A DNA stretch of 64,000 bases from Tetranychus cinnabarinus (lineage: Eukaryota; Arthropoda; Arachnida; Trombidiformes; Tetranychidae): assembly GCA_022266195.1 (NCBI GenBank), contig WHVY01000001.1:10354001-10418000 (forward strand), in the 5' to 3' direction. The notes under the pieces are model-generated. The model saw nothing but the letters and a program-made list of their open reading frames with translations, was not told where the DNA came from and made no database searches. This document shows, piece after piece, positions 34,262-48,115 of the stretch (its first letter is position 1; every line of letters begins with the position of its first letter). The translations under genes and the position numbers were made by a program.

Positions 34262-37200
34262 TTATTGTGATTGTTGTGGTAACTTACTTGAAGCAGGTTT
34301 CCATATCTTTTTAGCTGGAGGATCAGATTGGTACCAATGAGGATTGTTGTCATTGAATCCCAACATGGACTGAATTGGACGAGGAATATGATGAGGTAAA
34401 GGTTGAGCTATCGGTTTAGTCGAAACAGTTCTTAGTGCTGGTTGAAATGATGGCTGAGCCTTGTGCACTTGGTATATCCTATCAGTCCTTAAAGGCCAAG
34501 GAGCTTTTGTCGTTGTAATGATCCGTTGACAAGCCACTAATAATGAAAAGTAAAGATAATTGTTGAATACAATGAAGAAATTAAGATGAATTAATGGATA
34601 ATCAAATGTGACTTTTATATTGATCAAGATCAATTGGCAGGATGATGAGTGGTTATATGTTAACTGGTTAATGGGTATTTGGGAACAAGTCATTTCTAGT
34701 TTAAAATTGGATTCATTTAAAATTTTCATTTACAATTGAAAATGATTAACATTGAATGAAGCTCATCATTTCCGCCATTTCATTGAACTTGAAATAAGTG
34801 AACCGTTCACTGGCAAATGGTTATTTTATTTGATTATCAATCTAATCAGTAATTACCTTGCTTTGTGATTTTCATTCCAACAGTTAATGGATGTTCAGCT
34901 CGAATACAATTTTCACCAGCTTCTCTGATGTAAGCAACTTCACCATTGCCCAAGATTTTACCAGCCTAAATGTGATCATAAATTGCAAGAGTTAATATCA
35001 TGTGATTGTAAGAGTTTTATATTTCAATTGATTTCCAATCAACTAATAATTTAACAATAATCAGTTGATGATACTTACAAAGCATTGATATCCAGTTGCG
35101 TCTCTGCGTTGAGTGAATGTATAAAGGATTCCGTCTTCTTCCCAGTTCCCTAAACAACGATATTCACGCTCTGAAATTGATTAAAGATAATTGTTATTAA
35201 AAAGGTGATTTTCATTAAAACGAATCTACATGAAAAAGTTTGACCAAAATGGTTGAGTTGGTTTGTTGATTAAGGAACTGTGGTTAAAGTGAATTAATGC
35301 AAAAATTAATCAGATTTTAAATTCAACGAACCATTGAATACAATTAAAATGAACTCAACTCAACTCAGATTGATATCGCTATTTGATTGTGTCCTTAAAT
35401 ATAGTTAACTCAATTAACTTTTACAAATGAAAGACTCACAATGAGATTGGGTTTGGTCAGTTTCAATGAAATGTTGAAATGAAAAAGATGAGAATTATCA
35501 TGAAAATTATGGTTGAGATGAAGATGATTGCAATGATTATGATGATGGTTCTGATGATGGTGATGGTGATAAAAAGTGAATTAAAATCAAATGAAAAATA
35601 ATGATCTAGATGAATATGAATATAATAATAGCAATTCACAGTTAACTCTACAATTACACCAATTTGTGTGTCTTATTCAACCAACCAAACAATTTTGTCA
35701 TTAATTTCAAATACTTTACAATTTATCATTCAATTCAATTAATAGAAACTTTACTCAAGAAAAAACTGAATAAAATGTTTCCTTTTTTTGGGTCAAAAAA
35801 GTTCAATTATTTTCTCATGAAAATAGTATTAATATTTACCTTCAAAAACATGAGATGCATTTTCACAACTGGAAACTGAATGATACATTATATCAGGATT
35901 ATTACAATCAGATGATACTTTTGCACATAATCCAGTTACATTGGGAACGATTCCTGTATAATCACCGGTAATTGGACAAGGAGTTTGAATTGTAACGATT
36001 TTACCTGGAAAACAAGAAATGGTTCAAATTTAGAATCAAATTTATAATGAAATCAATTTATTTCATTTCTTAATTAACTTACGTCCTTGGGTTATCCAAT
36101 TGTTTGATGTAAAATGTTGATCATCACATAAATGAGCCAATAAATTAGGACTTGATTTGGCACCGAATTGAAACTCAAGTGTATTAGCTGATCGTCTTTT
36201 CATCCAAACACAAGTGTAAAATGATTCACCGCTATTTAAATGATTAATGGAAAGGTTTGTTAGTAAAACATTCAAATCAAAATGATAATCAACAATTTCA
36301 CATTTACTTTTACCATTTTTCTGGTTCATTCAAACCGAAAAAACATCATTTTTGGCAAATTGTTGATCAATCAGCTGAAGCATTGGATTCATTCGACTTA
36401 CCATTGAGTTGAACTGTGAACAATGAATCTATCATTTGGTGTATTTGATTGTCTCATTATACATTTTGATGTTAATGTCCTGTAGTTGTTGACCACATCT
36501 TTAAACTTGAATTGATTTCCATCGATTCGACTTCGATCCCATTTTCCTTGAGTCCAATCAGGAAATCGACATTTGATACTCTCAGTAATTGGATATCGAG
36601 TCATTATTTTATCACCAATTGCTGTTGATTGACAATAAACAAGAGTTAGTTAATTAGCTTTGATCAATTTACTCTTTCAATTAGAAATGGCTTCAAGTCA
36701 TTCAACTAACGTATAAGTGTAAATGAATGAAATTCACCAATTTAAAGTCATGTTTAATTAACAGAACTTGAAATTGTTTAGCAAACTCTTGACAATTTAC
36801 TAATTGGCAAATAACTGACCATTAGTATCTGATAATTGTTAATCAAATAAACAAATAACTTACTTGGAGTCAATGTTAATGTTTCATATCCAATCCTTGC
36901 ATTAAGGAGATTGGTTGAGCAAGTTGAATCAGCTGAGAGTGAGACATAAATTTGTCCGTTGGTTGAGTTTTCCCGAAACATCTAAAATTAAAACAAATGA
37001 TTTTATAATTAGTTAACAGTTTTAATTGTGAATTAATTTGGGCTTTTAAATTATTGTCAAAGATCAAGATTTGATCAAAAGTGACTCTAATTAATTGCTG
37101 GTTAATCAATCATTTATATCCAGTCTATAACAACAACGAAAATGGAAAGCCTTTTGTGCTTTTGTGTCTCCTTATGAACAGCTTATTGTCATCATTCAAT

Positions 37201-40200
37201 AAAACTTTCACTATCAGACTCAACCAGAATATATTGTATCATCAAAAAAGTTCAATTGTGAACAATCAAGACAACCAACCTTGTGATAATAATCAGTAAA
37301 CTGTTGATGGACTAATATTGATCAACAAAGCAAGTTATGAGAGTTTATTACTCAATAAAAAGTATGGCAACGGGTTAAGGATCAATGCTGTTGTTACACC
37401 CATTGAAGTGTTATAACAAAATAAAGGATTCAAGTAAAGACAGTCAAGAAACAATTCAATCAATTGATGTTCAACAATTACAACAACAATCACTGTTTAA
37501 CTATCGATAATATATCAATGAAACCAAGAATCCATGAAGAAAAAGAAGGAATCTCTAACTTAAAGATGGACTGGCTGAAGCTTAAAAACCGGTGTTGGTC
37601 AACATAATTGTATTTTAATAACAACAATAATCAATTCTAGAAGGCTTTTAAGCTGGTTAAATCGATTGCTTTAATGGAAAGTTCATCTTATGTATTATAT
37701 AATAACAAATTCCTAGTTCCTATTGAACCGGAAAGTCTTGATCATCTTTCACTTTAAACTAAAAGATTATTTTGCCATTTCGTTTTCTCTTTATCAACTC
37801 ATTCCTTTCAATTCAGTTTCTCATGTTGATCATTTTTTACGAGTTGGTTGGTTACAGTTGATGATGGTTAAGGAATGGTAAAGAAACTGATTAACATTGA
37901 AAGGAAATTGGTTAAAATGAATTGGACCTTCAAAGAGATTTCAAGTTGAACCATAAAGAGCCTTCAGCTATGAAAAAAGGCCAAAAATATTCAACAAAAT
38001 CGGTATAAAATGGAAACAGGATTGGCCTATGAGAACCTCAAATTCATCGGGAATTGGCAATAATTTATGATTAACTTTAAAGATAGAAACGCCTTGATCA
38101 ATAAACAATGTTGTTCCAGTTTAACCAACTTTTACTTGTGAACCAAACATTGATCAATATTGACTGTTAATGTGTACATAATTATTAACTAGTTGTAACA
38201 AGTAAGTAACAATTTGACAATTTACTAACAATTATTTTTAGTTAATTCAATGGGTAAATCAAGTTTAACCATTAATATAAGCTAATAATGCCTGTAATAA
38301 TTAAACATGAAATTATGAATTAACCAGTGTAACAAACAAGAAAGCATATCAATAGCAATAAACAATAACAACTCAGATACTTTACAATGTAACAATGAAT
38401 TTTCATCATGAAGATGCTGATGATGATGATGATGATTATGATGGGTAATCGGCCTTTTCTTGCTCAAGTGTAAAACCTTTCAATAATAATATAATGATAA
38501 TGAATGAATGAATGAATGATATTGTATAATAATGAAAAATCTCAGGGTGTTTCATGTTTATACGCATTTAGAGTTAAAAAGCATATCGAAAATTGATATT
38601 ACAGAAGGAAGGAAATAAGCATTTGAAAGATGATTTTTCTTCTTCTTTTGCTTTCTTTTTCTTCTTAATTCACCATCGCACTCTCACTTAATCATAATCA
38701 TAATCATCCTGATCATTTACCAGTTTCATGATTGACAATCATCGTCATCATCATAATGAAAATTTAAAAATGAATTACAGTGAATTGAAAATGTATAAAC
38801 AAGACTAACATTGTAAGAAGATATTCACAGTTGGATATTATTATTATTATTATTACATGTTTCAACGGAAATCCTAACATTTATAAACTAATAAGTTGAC
38901 TATTTTTGTGCTTAAAACAACTCATTAATTGAATATCAAGTGAAGGCAAGGCCTAGTCTGAGTATCAATAATAATGCCAATGAAAGGCACTAACGATCCT
39001 TTAACCAATATCTCAGTCTAGAGTTGAGTTGAGTCTATGGTTGAGTCAATAGACTAACCCAAGTAAGGTTCACCCTCCAAGAGCATATTAAATGAGACAC
39101 TTCCTGTAAAGCACCTTTTGTCATCTTCAACCCATTTCCGTTTTTATATTTGAAACCAACGGATAAAGATGATGATTAGTATTAAAATAATGTCTTTTTG
39201 TGCACTTACTCCACATCGATATTTTGGTCTATTTCTTGGTTCCGATGAAAGGTCCATTAGAGCGATGAATCGGTCACTTCCTCCGTTAGTATTTTCCCAG
39301 TCACCCAAACATTGAAATTGTATTTCTGTTTAAAAACAAATAACATTTTATCAATAAGTTGCAATAATGAAAATGATGAAATAATGAATATTTATTTCTT
39401 CTTTTCTTACCTTGATCAGGAATTGATTGGCATTTACGGAAACGCGCTGAAAGGACATTCCCTTTTGGACAATTGGATATATCGGATGGACTTGAAGTAC
39501 ATTGGTCTTGACCATTGTTTGTTGTATAAGTCAACTTATAACGACCATTAATTGGACAGAAAACCTTTTCAATTGTTTCAATATTTTCTACTGGAATATG
39601 TTTACCTGGTAAATGAAAAGTTGAATTAATATCATGATGATGAACATGATAATGATGATAATGAGTTTGATGATTATGATGAATATGAAAAGTATGAAAA
39701 GTATGAGGAGTAAGAAGGAGATGAAGATGAAGATGATGATGAAGTAAACATAATCAATGTATATTATAACGAGAAGAAACAGGTTATTTATGAAAGTTAT
39801 TAGATGATAATGAAATGAATCAAGTAAGTTAGTTAATAGAAGCTCATTTCAATTTCAAAAGGTAAGTCTATTATTGTTGAAATCGTGATCTAAACAATCA
39901 CAATATTAATTGCTTATCTTTTAATTTATTAATAGTTAATGAAACCTTATTTTTGTATTTAAAGGAATCCATATCAAGGTCAAGTCAACTGGATTAACAA
40001 TCAATTAAAATTGTGCATTTGAAGGAACAATCAAGATAATTACGAAGAGGAAGCAAAAAAAAAGGAATGAAAAAGTAGTCAAAACAAGTAGTGAAAAGGA
40101 CTGAAAATAACTACAAGAAGGACCCAAAACTGGCCATTATATTCCTATGAATATTATGACAAAAAAATGTTGATCCTGTGAAGTTACCGGAAGCTATAAG

Positions 40201-41852
40201 GTTGCAAGGTGCTAACACTAACAATGTTTGGGAACAATGAATGTTAACAGGAAATAAGGTTTGTCAATGAGATGAACCCCACAAAATATGGACAGGTTTT
40301 TATGATGTGAGAAGAGGCTTCAATGTCTATTCATAAATATTATAATATAACAAGAAAAAAGTGACAACCGAAATGATAATAATCTCGACATGATCAGGGA
40401 GTGAAAACAGAAGTATTTTTCCTTGTTTCTCGTATAATATACATTGAAGGATAAATTACTTGAACTATTGCTATAAATATAAATTGTAATTAACTTACGA
40501 AATAAGATTAATTCTAATGTTGATCTATTCTCTTTCAGAGTTTTATCGGTTGGACAAGTGGCCTTAGCAGCTTCAACATTAGTGTAACATCGAGCCAATC
40601 CTTCAGCATGTATTTGTAATATATTACCAGTTTTAAGTGATAAATGTAAACATCTCATACAATTTGTATCTGGTCCAGTTGAGTCAGTTAGGATAACATT
40701 GGATCCATTGCGTTCATGACATGAACCCCATGGTGATATGGCATCAGCTTCAATGGTAATCTCCGAATATGTGACTTCATTTGAAGAAGATGATGAAGAT
40801 GAAGCTTGGGTTTGCATCATAAAAGTACCTTGATACTCTATGGGAAAGTAACAGGTACAGTTGTAACCTGTGATGATAAGAAGAGGATAAAAAGTGGATG
40901 AGAAACAACATGTTAGAAGAAGAAGAAAGAAAGAGAAGGTGAAAGAGAAGAAGATGAAGAATGTGAGGTGAATAAAGAAAGAGAAGAAGAGAAGGAAAGA
41001 AGAAGATGATGATGATGATAAAATGAAGCACCAAAATCAACATCAACAACAAAAAAAAGAACAGGAAAAAAGTACAATCTTTGGTATTTTCTAGTTTACG
41101 CTCTTCTTTTGAGACTTTTTTTGGTGATAGACGGTGAGTTGTGAGAAAAGGTGAATAAGATGAGAAGGAGGAGAATTGAGAGAAGATTAGAAAGAGAAGA
41201 AAAAATGAAGAGAAAAAAAGAAAGAAGAGAAAGAGTGGAAAGGCAAGTGAAGGAAAAAACAAGAAGCAAAAAATTCAAAGTATGAAGTGAATTGAAAAAA
41301 AGTCCATTCATAGATGACAATATTGCAGGTTAATTCATAGAAACCGTATTTTGGGTTAACTCTTGAATAATAGATTCAAGTATTTTTTGTGTCTCAACGG
41401 CAAGGGATTCAATGATAAGGTAATTGATATCATTTTATTTAAATTGCACTTTTTTCAGTATAAAAAATATTTCAGTTGTTATTGTATTTTGATAGTTTGA
41501 GCATTAATCTTGTTTCGTTTATTAAACTGACTTTCAAATATCCATTTAGGATAACTGTTTATTAGTTAAAATAGTTATAATTTAATTGGAAATATTGAAG
41601 ATTCCTTTCTCATCTTTTGATTAAACTTTTAATCCTAAAATAAGGTTAATTGCTCGATTGCAATTAAATCGTTAACCATAAATAAGTTGCCAATAAATGA
41701 AACAATTTCAACTTGAAATGTTGGAATGAAAAGAAACAAAAAACTGATTGAAAGGTGAATTTACTTGATTAATGATGATTAATAAACTTACCATTAATTG
41801 TTAACAACAAAACTAGAATTGTATACAATTTAGAAGCAATTAAATAATCCAT
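34262..41852 (-). CDS. Secreted cysteine-rich protein with a duplicated three-part module (DUF704x type)
   Basis: Eleven exons: 41792-41852, 40499-40867, 39411-39605, 39210-39325, 36864-36981, 36402-36621, 36083-36231, 35840-36004, 35079-35170, 34857-34965 and 34262-34536. All phases agree, giving 622 aa. Exon 1 is a signal peptide (LIASKLYTILVLLLTING). Two tandem modules follow. Each has a C-x-FP-x3-QG segment (CYFPIEYQGTF; CRFPDWTQGKWDRS), a CPI-x-G-x-Y segment (CPINGRYKLTY; CPITGDYTGI), then a CLG-x-WE segment (QCLGDWENTNGG; YRCLGNWEEDG) ending in a Y-x-C (KYRCG; GYQCF). The tail after about residue 530 is Pro/Gln-rich with no membrane helix. This architecture resembles arthropod proteins annotated with DUF7042-DUF7045; that assignment is from memory. 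A GTAAGT inside the last exon (TTCAA/GTAAGT) could lead to an unseen further exon. Function unknown. Confidence 0.8.
40890..41290. repeat. Purine-rich (GA) tract in intron 1 of the DUF704x-type gene
   Basis: Long run of AAGAAG, GAGAAG and GATGATGAT motifs on the plus strand. It creates open frames on the opposite strand rich in Phe, Leu and Ser that have no protein character. Confidence 0.8.
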
Positions 41853-44800
41853 TGTAATAATAATTTTCACAAAAATCCACAATTTGATTGAACACAATGA
41901 AAGCAAAAAGACAATCCAAAAATTAGAGTTTAAATGATAATCAAAAAGATATCGACTATTGGAAGACAATTAATTGTGACAAACCAATCAATTTAATCAT
42001 TGATTGTGTTGACCATTAATTTGATCTTGAATTATCCATTAAAAGATGAAAAAAGTTACTTAAAGTAAAAAAGAAACAAAAATTAGACATTTTTTCATGT
42101 TATTACAAAGTTGAGTTTAGTTGAAGTTTGAATGTTAGTAAAGCACTTTGAGTTGAGTTATAAAACAAGTTACGTTAAGGTTAAGTTATTTGGAACTGAG
42201 AACGACTTTAGACTTGGATTGACGCTCTTTAAGCTCACTCATAATGTGCGCAACTCACTCATGATGATAAGAAAGAGAAGAAGAATGAGAAGAAAGAGAA
42301 AGAAAGAGAAGAAAGACAGAAATGATGATGATGATGATAAAGCCTCACCTTACTGTCAAACTTGTTTTCATTCATACTTTTCTTTCTTTCTTTTCGTTCT
42401 TTCTCTTCTTTCTTCAACTTACAAACCATTCGCCACCGATGGCCCAAACACCGTCCAAAGATCCTCACCATCATCATCATTCCCATCATCTCTCTCTCTT
42501 TCCCTCTCTTCTCTCTTCCATTATCTTCATTCCTCTCTCTTTTCCCATTCATTTTCAATATCATCTTCTTACTTATTTTGTTTCGCTTCGACTATTTTGT
42601 GTTTCTTTTCACTGAATCAACTAACATTATCATTATTATTTCCTCTGATTCAACTTAATTGCTCGTTTTTCAGTTCAATTAATGAACAATTTAAATTGCT
42701 ATAAACTTCAACAATTTCATTTATTATTTGATGAATTTGATTTTATTAATTAAAGTCTATGTGAGTTGTTTTACTTGATAATACAAATAATAAACTTGAT
42801 AATTTACAATCAGAAACAATCAAAGCTGATACAGTCTTTGAACCATTAATCTTCATGTTGAATCTGCATTAAGTTGTCTCATTGACTTGTAAATACATCA
42901 TCATTAGTTAATCAATGGTTAATCTCGTTGTCAAAAACAAAATCATCTGTAAAGAGTTGACCAAATGCTGGTGATTGATTAAATATTCAAAGAGTCAAAC
43001 TGTTTCCACTCAAAATTGGGTTAAACACGATTGACATTTTCTGACCTTCAACCGTTCACCTTAAACTGATGTCTACCAAAACCAGAAAAAATTACCCAAA
43101 AATAGTCCAGATGTGAACACTTATATTAATAACTTTTCATTATTTATGTTAACTCATAAAGTAAATGGCACGAGACTCAAAATATAACACAGATATTTGC
43201 ATCTATTTATAAATACAACTTTAAAGGCTTATTGGGTTAAACCTCGAGGGTTCAACTTGAACGGAACCAACTTCCGTCAAGATTAACCGACAATGTTCAT
43301 GGATTGAAAGTCTCAAAATATCACCCACAATAGATAGAAATGATAATTACAACTATTATAACTGTTAAGCATAGTTACATAACTCAGTGCTTGATAACCG
43401 CTAGTTATTGCAACTGATATTTTTGGTTATTAGCACTAGTTATTTGAATGGGTTGGTTAACAAACCCATAGAGAGTTGTATGAAATAATTGAATTCAATT
43501 TTTGGTTAAATCCAACAAATCTTATCAATGAAGAAGAGATAAAATTTTTTAACCATAAATTGACCAACTGTGTCTTAAGCTTTTACTTTCATTATGTAAG
43601 CTTTTTAAACAACTCTTGCTCGGTGATATGATAGTGAATACACTCGGGCTTCGCCCTCGTGCATCTAACCATCATATCACCTCACAATCGTTGTTTAAAT
43701 ATACTTAATTGTAATGGTTATTATAATGTCTGCTCTCTTTTACAAATCAACTGTAAATTGTCCAGTTATAGCATTGGAATGCTGATTAAAAAAGGCAAGA
43801 GAGTAACAATTGACGGATATTATCATCACCATCACCATCACCAACACTAGCACCATTGTAATTATCATTATCATCAACTTTGTCATTATCCTCCATCAAT
43901 GGGTTAAAATGTTGACCAAAAAATATACTTTCTGATGTTTAATAACAAAAACACATTGCATAAAGTAACCCTCAGGCCTGGTCAAATGATGATAATCATT
44001 TTAATGATGTTTAAGTCCACTGAGGATGGTATTGCAGCACATATTTATGCTGATTATTATCATGTAAATGTTGATGTTATTTAAGATACAAAAAAGAAAC
44101 AAGTTGAAATTGAAATAATCAACAGTAGACAACATCAACAAAAGCTAATAAAGCAAGCAGCTTCAATGTAACAGTTTTTTTACCGTCAATAAACACAAAC
44201 AAATGGTTAAACAACAAATTGATTTCAAGTTGCTGTTTCCACCTTCAATTAATTCCGTTTACATTGTCACATTTATATTGATGGTTATCATTACTTTGAT
44301 ACTTCTAATGAACAAATAATTAACAAATAAAAAGATGAAAATAATTGACTAACATTAAAAAGTGTGATGAATAAAATAGCCGAGTTTAATGGCGCATTAA
44401 TTGAAATGAAAACGCTTCGGCTGAGTTAGCCAATAGTTATTTATCATTTTTGGTTTTACTAATTGGGGTCAGCACTGTTTTAATTTCCTACTTTTTATTT
44501 TAATGTAAAGAATCGCGAGGAATTTACTGTTAATTAAAATTATCATTACACTGTACCTAGGTTAATAATGAAGCCTGCCGGGTGACAATCGTTTTAACAA
44601 CTTAACATAATGTTAATGGTGATAACAGCTTGACAGCCAACAGCAACTACAATTATCCAGAACAACTAATATCATGTAAGTATATTTTCAAAGCAAACCC
44701 TTTACATTTTTTACCTTCATTATCATGCTTTTAATAACACCAAAACAAATGATGTTTCAATGTTTTACAGTGTTTAATTTTCAATTCAACTAACGTAACA

Positions 44801-46585
44801 ATTGGTACTAGAGTAAGCAGTTAATATGCATTGATGATTATGTTGGACACGAAACTGAATTGGAGGACCAAAAATGAGGCCAAAAGATGCTAGAGAAAAG
44901 GGAAGAGAAAGAAAAGAAAAAAGAAGAAGAAATTATTTTTTTCTTTGGATTCCTTATGTTGTTGTTATTTGGCATTTGCTTTATTATCGATGATTTTCTA
45001 GCCACGCGTCAAACACACCAACCCTCTTCGCTTCATCCACTCCTACTGACAATATAAATATCAATGAAGGCAAAGGTCGATCCATCTTGGTACACCTTGA
45101 AGGGCCAACAGGAGGACGAAGAGCTTGTGTTAACTTGTAGATCATTTTTTTCCTTGATCTAACACTCGATTCATATGATGATGATTATCAGTAAACACGC
45201 TATGAAAGGTCATCTCTATGAACCTATGCAGAGTAGGTTAAACATATAAAGTGCCTGAAGATGATGATTGGCTGATGGGGATGGAGTAGAGTGAGTGAGT
45301 GAGTATGAGGGAATGAGATAAAGAGAATGAGGAAAAGATGAAAAGATGAAAAGAGGGAGGTTGGAATATTAAAGGTGCATTACAGAATGGAAATGCCTTT
45401 TAAGATACATTTCGCCGCATTAAACAGAGTCTCTGCTATAATCAATAGAATGCGTTGAGGCTCTGACAATAACAATGTATTTGCTTACCTTTTTACCTCG
45501 TATGTTGTGTTAGTTTGGTCAAGCAGATGGACCATACGTTGGTCAAGAGCATAACCTTACGGCCGCTCAGACCTTTACTTTCATCAATCTTCTTCAAGGT
45601 GTACAATTTATTTGCAAATCATAATAACAATAATAATAATCATGATTAAACATTAAATGTGGTCAGATTTTTACTTATTTTTAAAACAACTGTAAACACA
45701 AACAAACGGTTAATTTGTGGGCCATTTTCATTTTATTAACACATTTAACAATCTGGTTCAGTTAAACTTAATTGTCCAATATATTAAATATTAAATAATG
45801 TGTTTACAAGGCATTGAAAAGTTAACCATTTGGGAGGTGAGAGTTTAATCATCAATTGAATGAATTTTAATCATCCTTAAATATATTGACATCAATCAAT
45901 TTTTTATTAACAAACATTTACTTTCTTATTGGGATGAAAATATTTTATTTTTTGCTTCAATCTTTCTTTTCATTTCAATACAAAACTCAATTCAATTGAA
46001 TTCAATAGATTATATTATCATGGAGTGTGAAATTGCATTATTAATATTTTCATTTGATTTGATGATAAAGATTAAATCACGATGAGATTGATGATTTGTT
46101 GATGATAACTAACAAGAAATCAGTTGATAATGATAACAATCATTTTTATTGTTATTTGTCTTACAAATCAAACAATAACTTACAGAGTGTTAACATTCAC
46201 TTTGAAATCCTCTTATTTGAATCACGTTTTTCATGGAGTCAATTGTATGATATATTTCATGACAATTCACATCCAATACAAATCATTCCGATATATTCAA
46301 GTATAATGTTGTGTCACGAACTTTATTGAATTATTGATTCACAATAAATCATCAGATATATCTTAATCAATTTGAATAAAATTCAATGAAACAAATGCAA
46401 GTAAAGGTTAAATCCATAAATAAACAGATTCACTGAAAAGATTCTTGAAAAGTTTCCTTAAAATTGTCAAAAAATGTTATCAAAATAAAAATACGAATTT
46501 GTTTCAAGATTAAAATGTTTTCATTGAAAGTTACTTTCAAATGTTAAACTCAAAAATTCCCATTATTATTGTGATGATGAACATG
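41853..46585. other. Gene-poor region upstream of the DUF704x-type gene
   Basis: Contains the gene's promoter, a GA-to-CT strand-switching low-complexity block at about 42260-42600, and a 96-bp near-palindrome at 43604-43699. There is a TCACCA/ATTATC microsatellite patch near 43820-43890 and a GTGA repeat near 45290-45303. No conserved gene is recognised. Confidence 0.5.
43604..43699. repeat. 96-bp near-palindrome with a GC-rich centre
   Basis: Outer arms TTTAAACAAC / GTTGTTTAAA, then GGTGATATGAT / ATCATATCACC, closing on ACTCGGGCTTCGCCCTCGTG. The GC-rich centre is sharply unlike the surrounding AT-rich DNA. It could extrude as a cruciform or be a short palindromic transposon end. Confidence 0.7.
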
Positions 46586-47338
46586 ATTATTATTGGTATG
46601 AAGATAGTTAATAATATTGGTAAACTTATTTTACTTTCTTGTTAAACAACCTCAAAGAAATCAGATGAAAATAAATGTAAGAAAAGGTAAGAAAAGGTAA
46701 GAAAAGGTAAGAAAAGGTAAGAAGAAGAAGAAGAAAAGTAAAAGTCTTGAAGATGAGTTATTTCCTGTGAACTTGATTCGCTTCACTGTAACTGAATAGT
46801 TGATAAGATGAGAGCGCGTTGTACTTGTTGTTGTTGTTGATGTTGCTGATGTTACTTCTGCTGCTGCTGATGATAATGATGATAAAGCCGGCGATTGCCT
46901 TGAAATATTGCCAATTGACTGTAAATCCCAACAGCATAAACTAACAACAATTGAGTGAATCTCATCACAACCTTTCAATGGCAACTAAATTAGACTCTTT
47001 CTTTAACCTTTTCCTAATACATTAACCTGAGCAAAGGTGAATCTCACGGTTAGGTAAACCCTAATAATCTTGATTCACTTCAATACTTTCACCTTCAACA
47101 TTTCATGATTCCTAGTAAAACACCTTACAGAAGAAGATAGATAATGATAGAGGACCAAATGGAGTGAACAATCAGTAAATCTTGTTTTCAACTATTAAAA
47201 TGATACAAAAAGAGCAACTTCAACTAATAATGATCATCAGCCATTAAACCAACCCTACAAACGCTTGGCACAACAATCAGGTAATCATGTAAAAATCATT
47301 GTTAAATACAACAAAAAAACAATTAATAGCAAACAATA
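46586..47338 (+). repeat. Duplicated block, inverted partner at 63288-64000
   Basis: Reverse complement of the last ~710 bp of the window, for example AGGTAATCATGTAAAAATCAT here against ATGATTTTTACATGATTACCT there. Copies differ mainly in simple repeats: four 10-bp AAAAGGTAAG units near 46683-46722 against about two in the partner, and GCTGAT/TGTTGT triplet runs. The partner runs off the window end, so the true length is unknown. Confidence 0.85.
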
Positions 47339-48029
47339 AACTAAATATACATTTGTTTTTTTTGAATAAAATGTGAAAAGTTGCAATATGCCAGCAAAAG
47401 TCTGAAATTCACGGAATAATGACTCAATTCACTCCAGATTATAGATTATCAAGATTTTTAACTTGATCAAAAGCTTTCATCTTAAACATAAACGATGATG
47501 TGTAATATTAACTAATTAAACCTCCTTGATCATCAATTTTTCCAGTGTTATAATCAAGAGATACTCAATCACATCATGCAAATAAATTTAATCAATCAAA
47601 CCTTATAGCAACAATATAACAGTAAAATTAACAACTTAATCGATGTAAATCATATGTTAAGATCTTGGGTAAAGTAAGCACAATAGACATTGGAATCAAA
47701 TGATGACTTTATTCAGTTTGTTTAAATGCAAGACATTGAAATGAATGCCTTTTTCAATTAAAGTGAATTCAATTTAATAAACATTAACACAAATGATTAT
47801 CATTTGAAAGGAAACAAATTTTAAGAAAATGTAAAAATAAAATGAAAGAAATTGAATGAATATAAAATTAACGAAGAAAAGCCTCACAACTATCATGATG
47901 ATGATCATAAGAAACTATTTCCCAGGTAAAAGGAGGATCTTTAACAACATTTTTACTCCTCCTTATAAACGGTCAGAATAAGCTAAATTATGTTGTTCAA
48001 TATATCCGGCTCAATATCCTTAATAAGAC

Positions 48030-48115
48030 AGAGAGAGACAGAGAGAAAGAGAAAGAGAAAGAGAAAGAGAAAGAGAAAGAGATAAAATAACGAATGAATG
48101 AATGAATGAATGAAA
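48030..48115 (+). repeat. GA-rich microsatellite (GAGAAA) followed by GAAT repeats
   Basis: Runs of GAGAAA followed by GAATGAATGAAT. The copy B equivalent (59476-59540) is shorter and is mostly GAGA. Confidence 0.9.

Noticed and set aside
40777..41262. 161-codon minus-strand frame rich in Phe, Leu and Ser
   Set aside because: It is the antisense of the GA-rich tract in intron 1 of the DUF704x-type gene.
42132..42704. Long open frame, 190 codons, plus overlapping frames on both strands
   Set aside because: Created by a purine-rich run switching to a pyrimidine-rich run; the protein is poly-K/R/E then poly-S/F/L with no domain character.
46673..46740. Array of AAAAGGTAAG units, considered as a CRISPR-like or tandem functional array
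   Set aside because: A 10-bp minisatellite without spacers whose copy number differs in the inverted partner; ordinary slippage.
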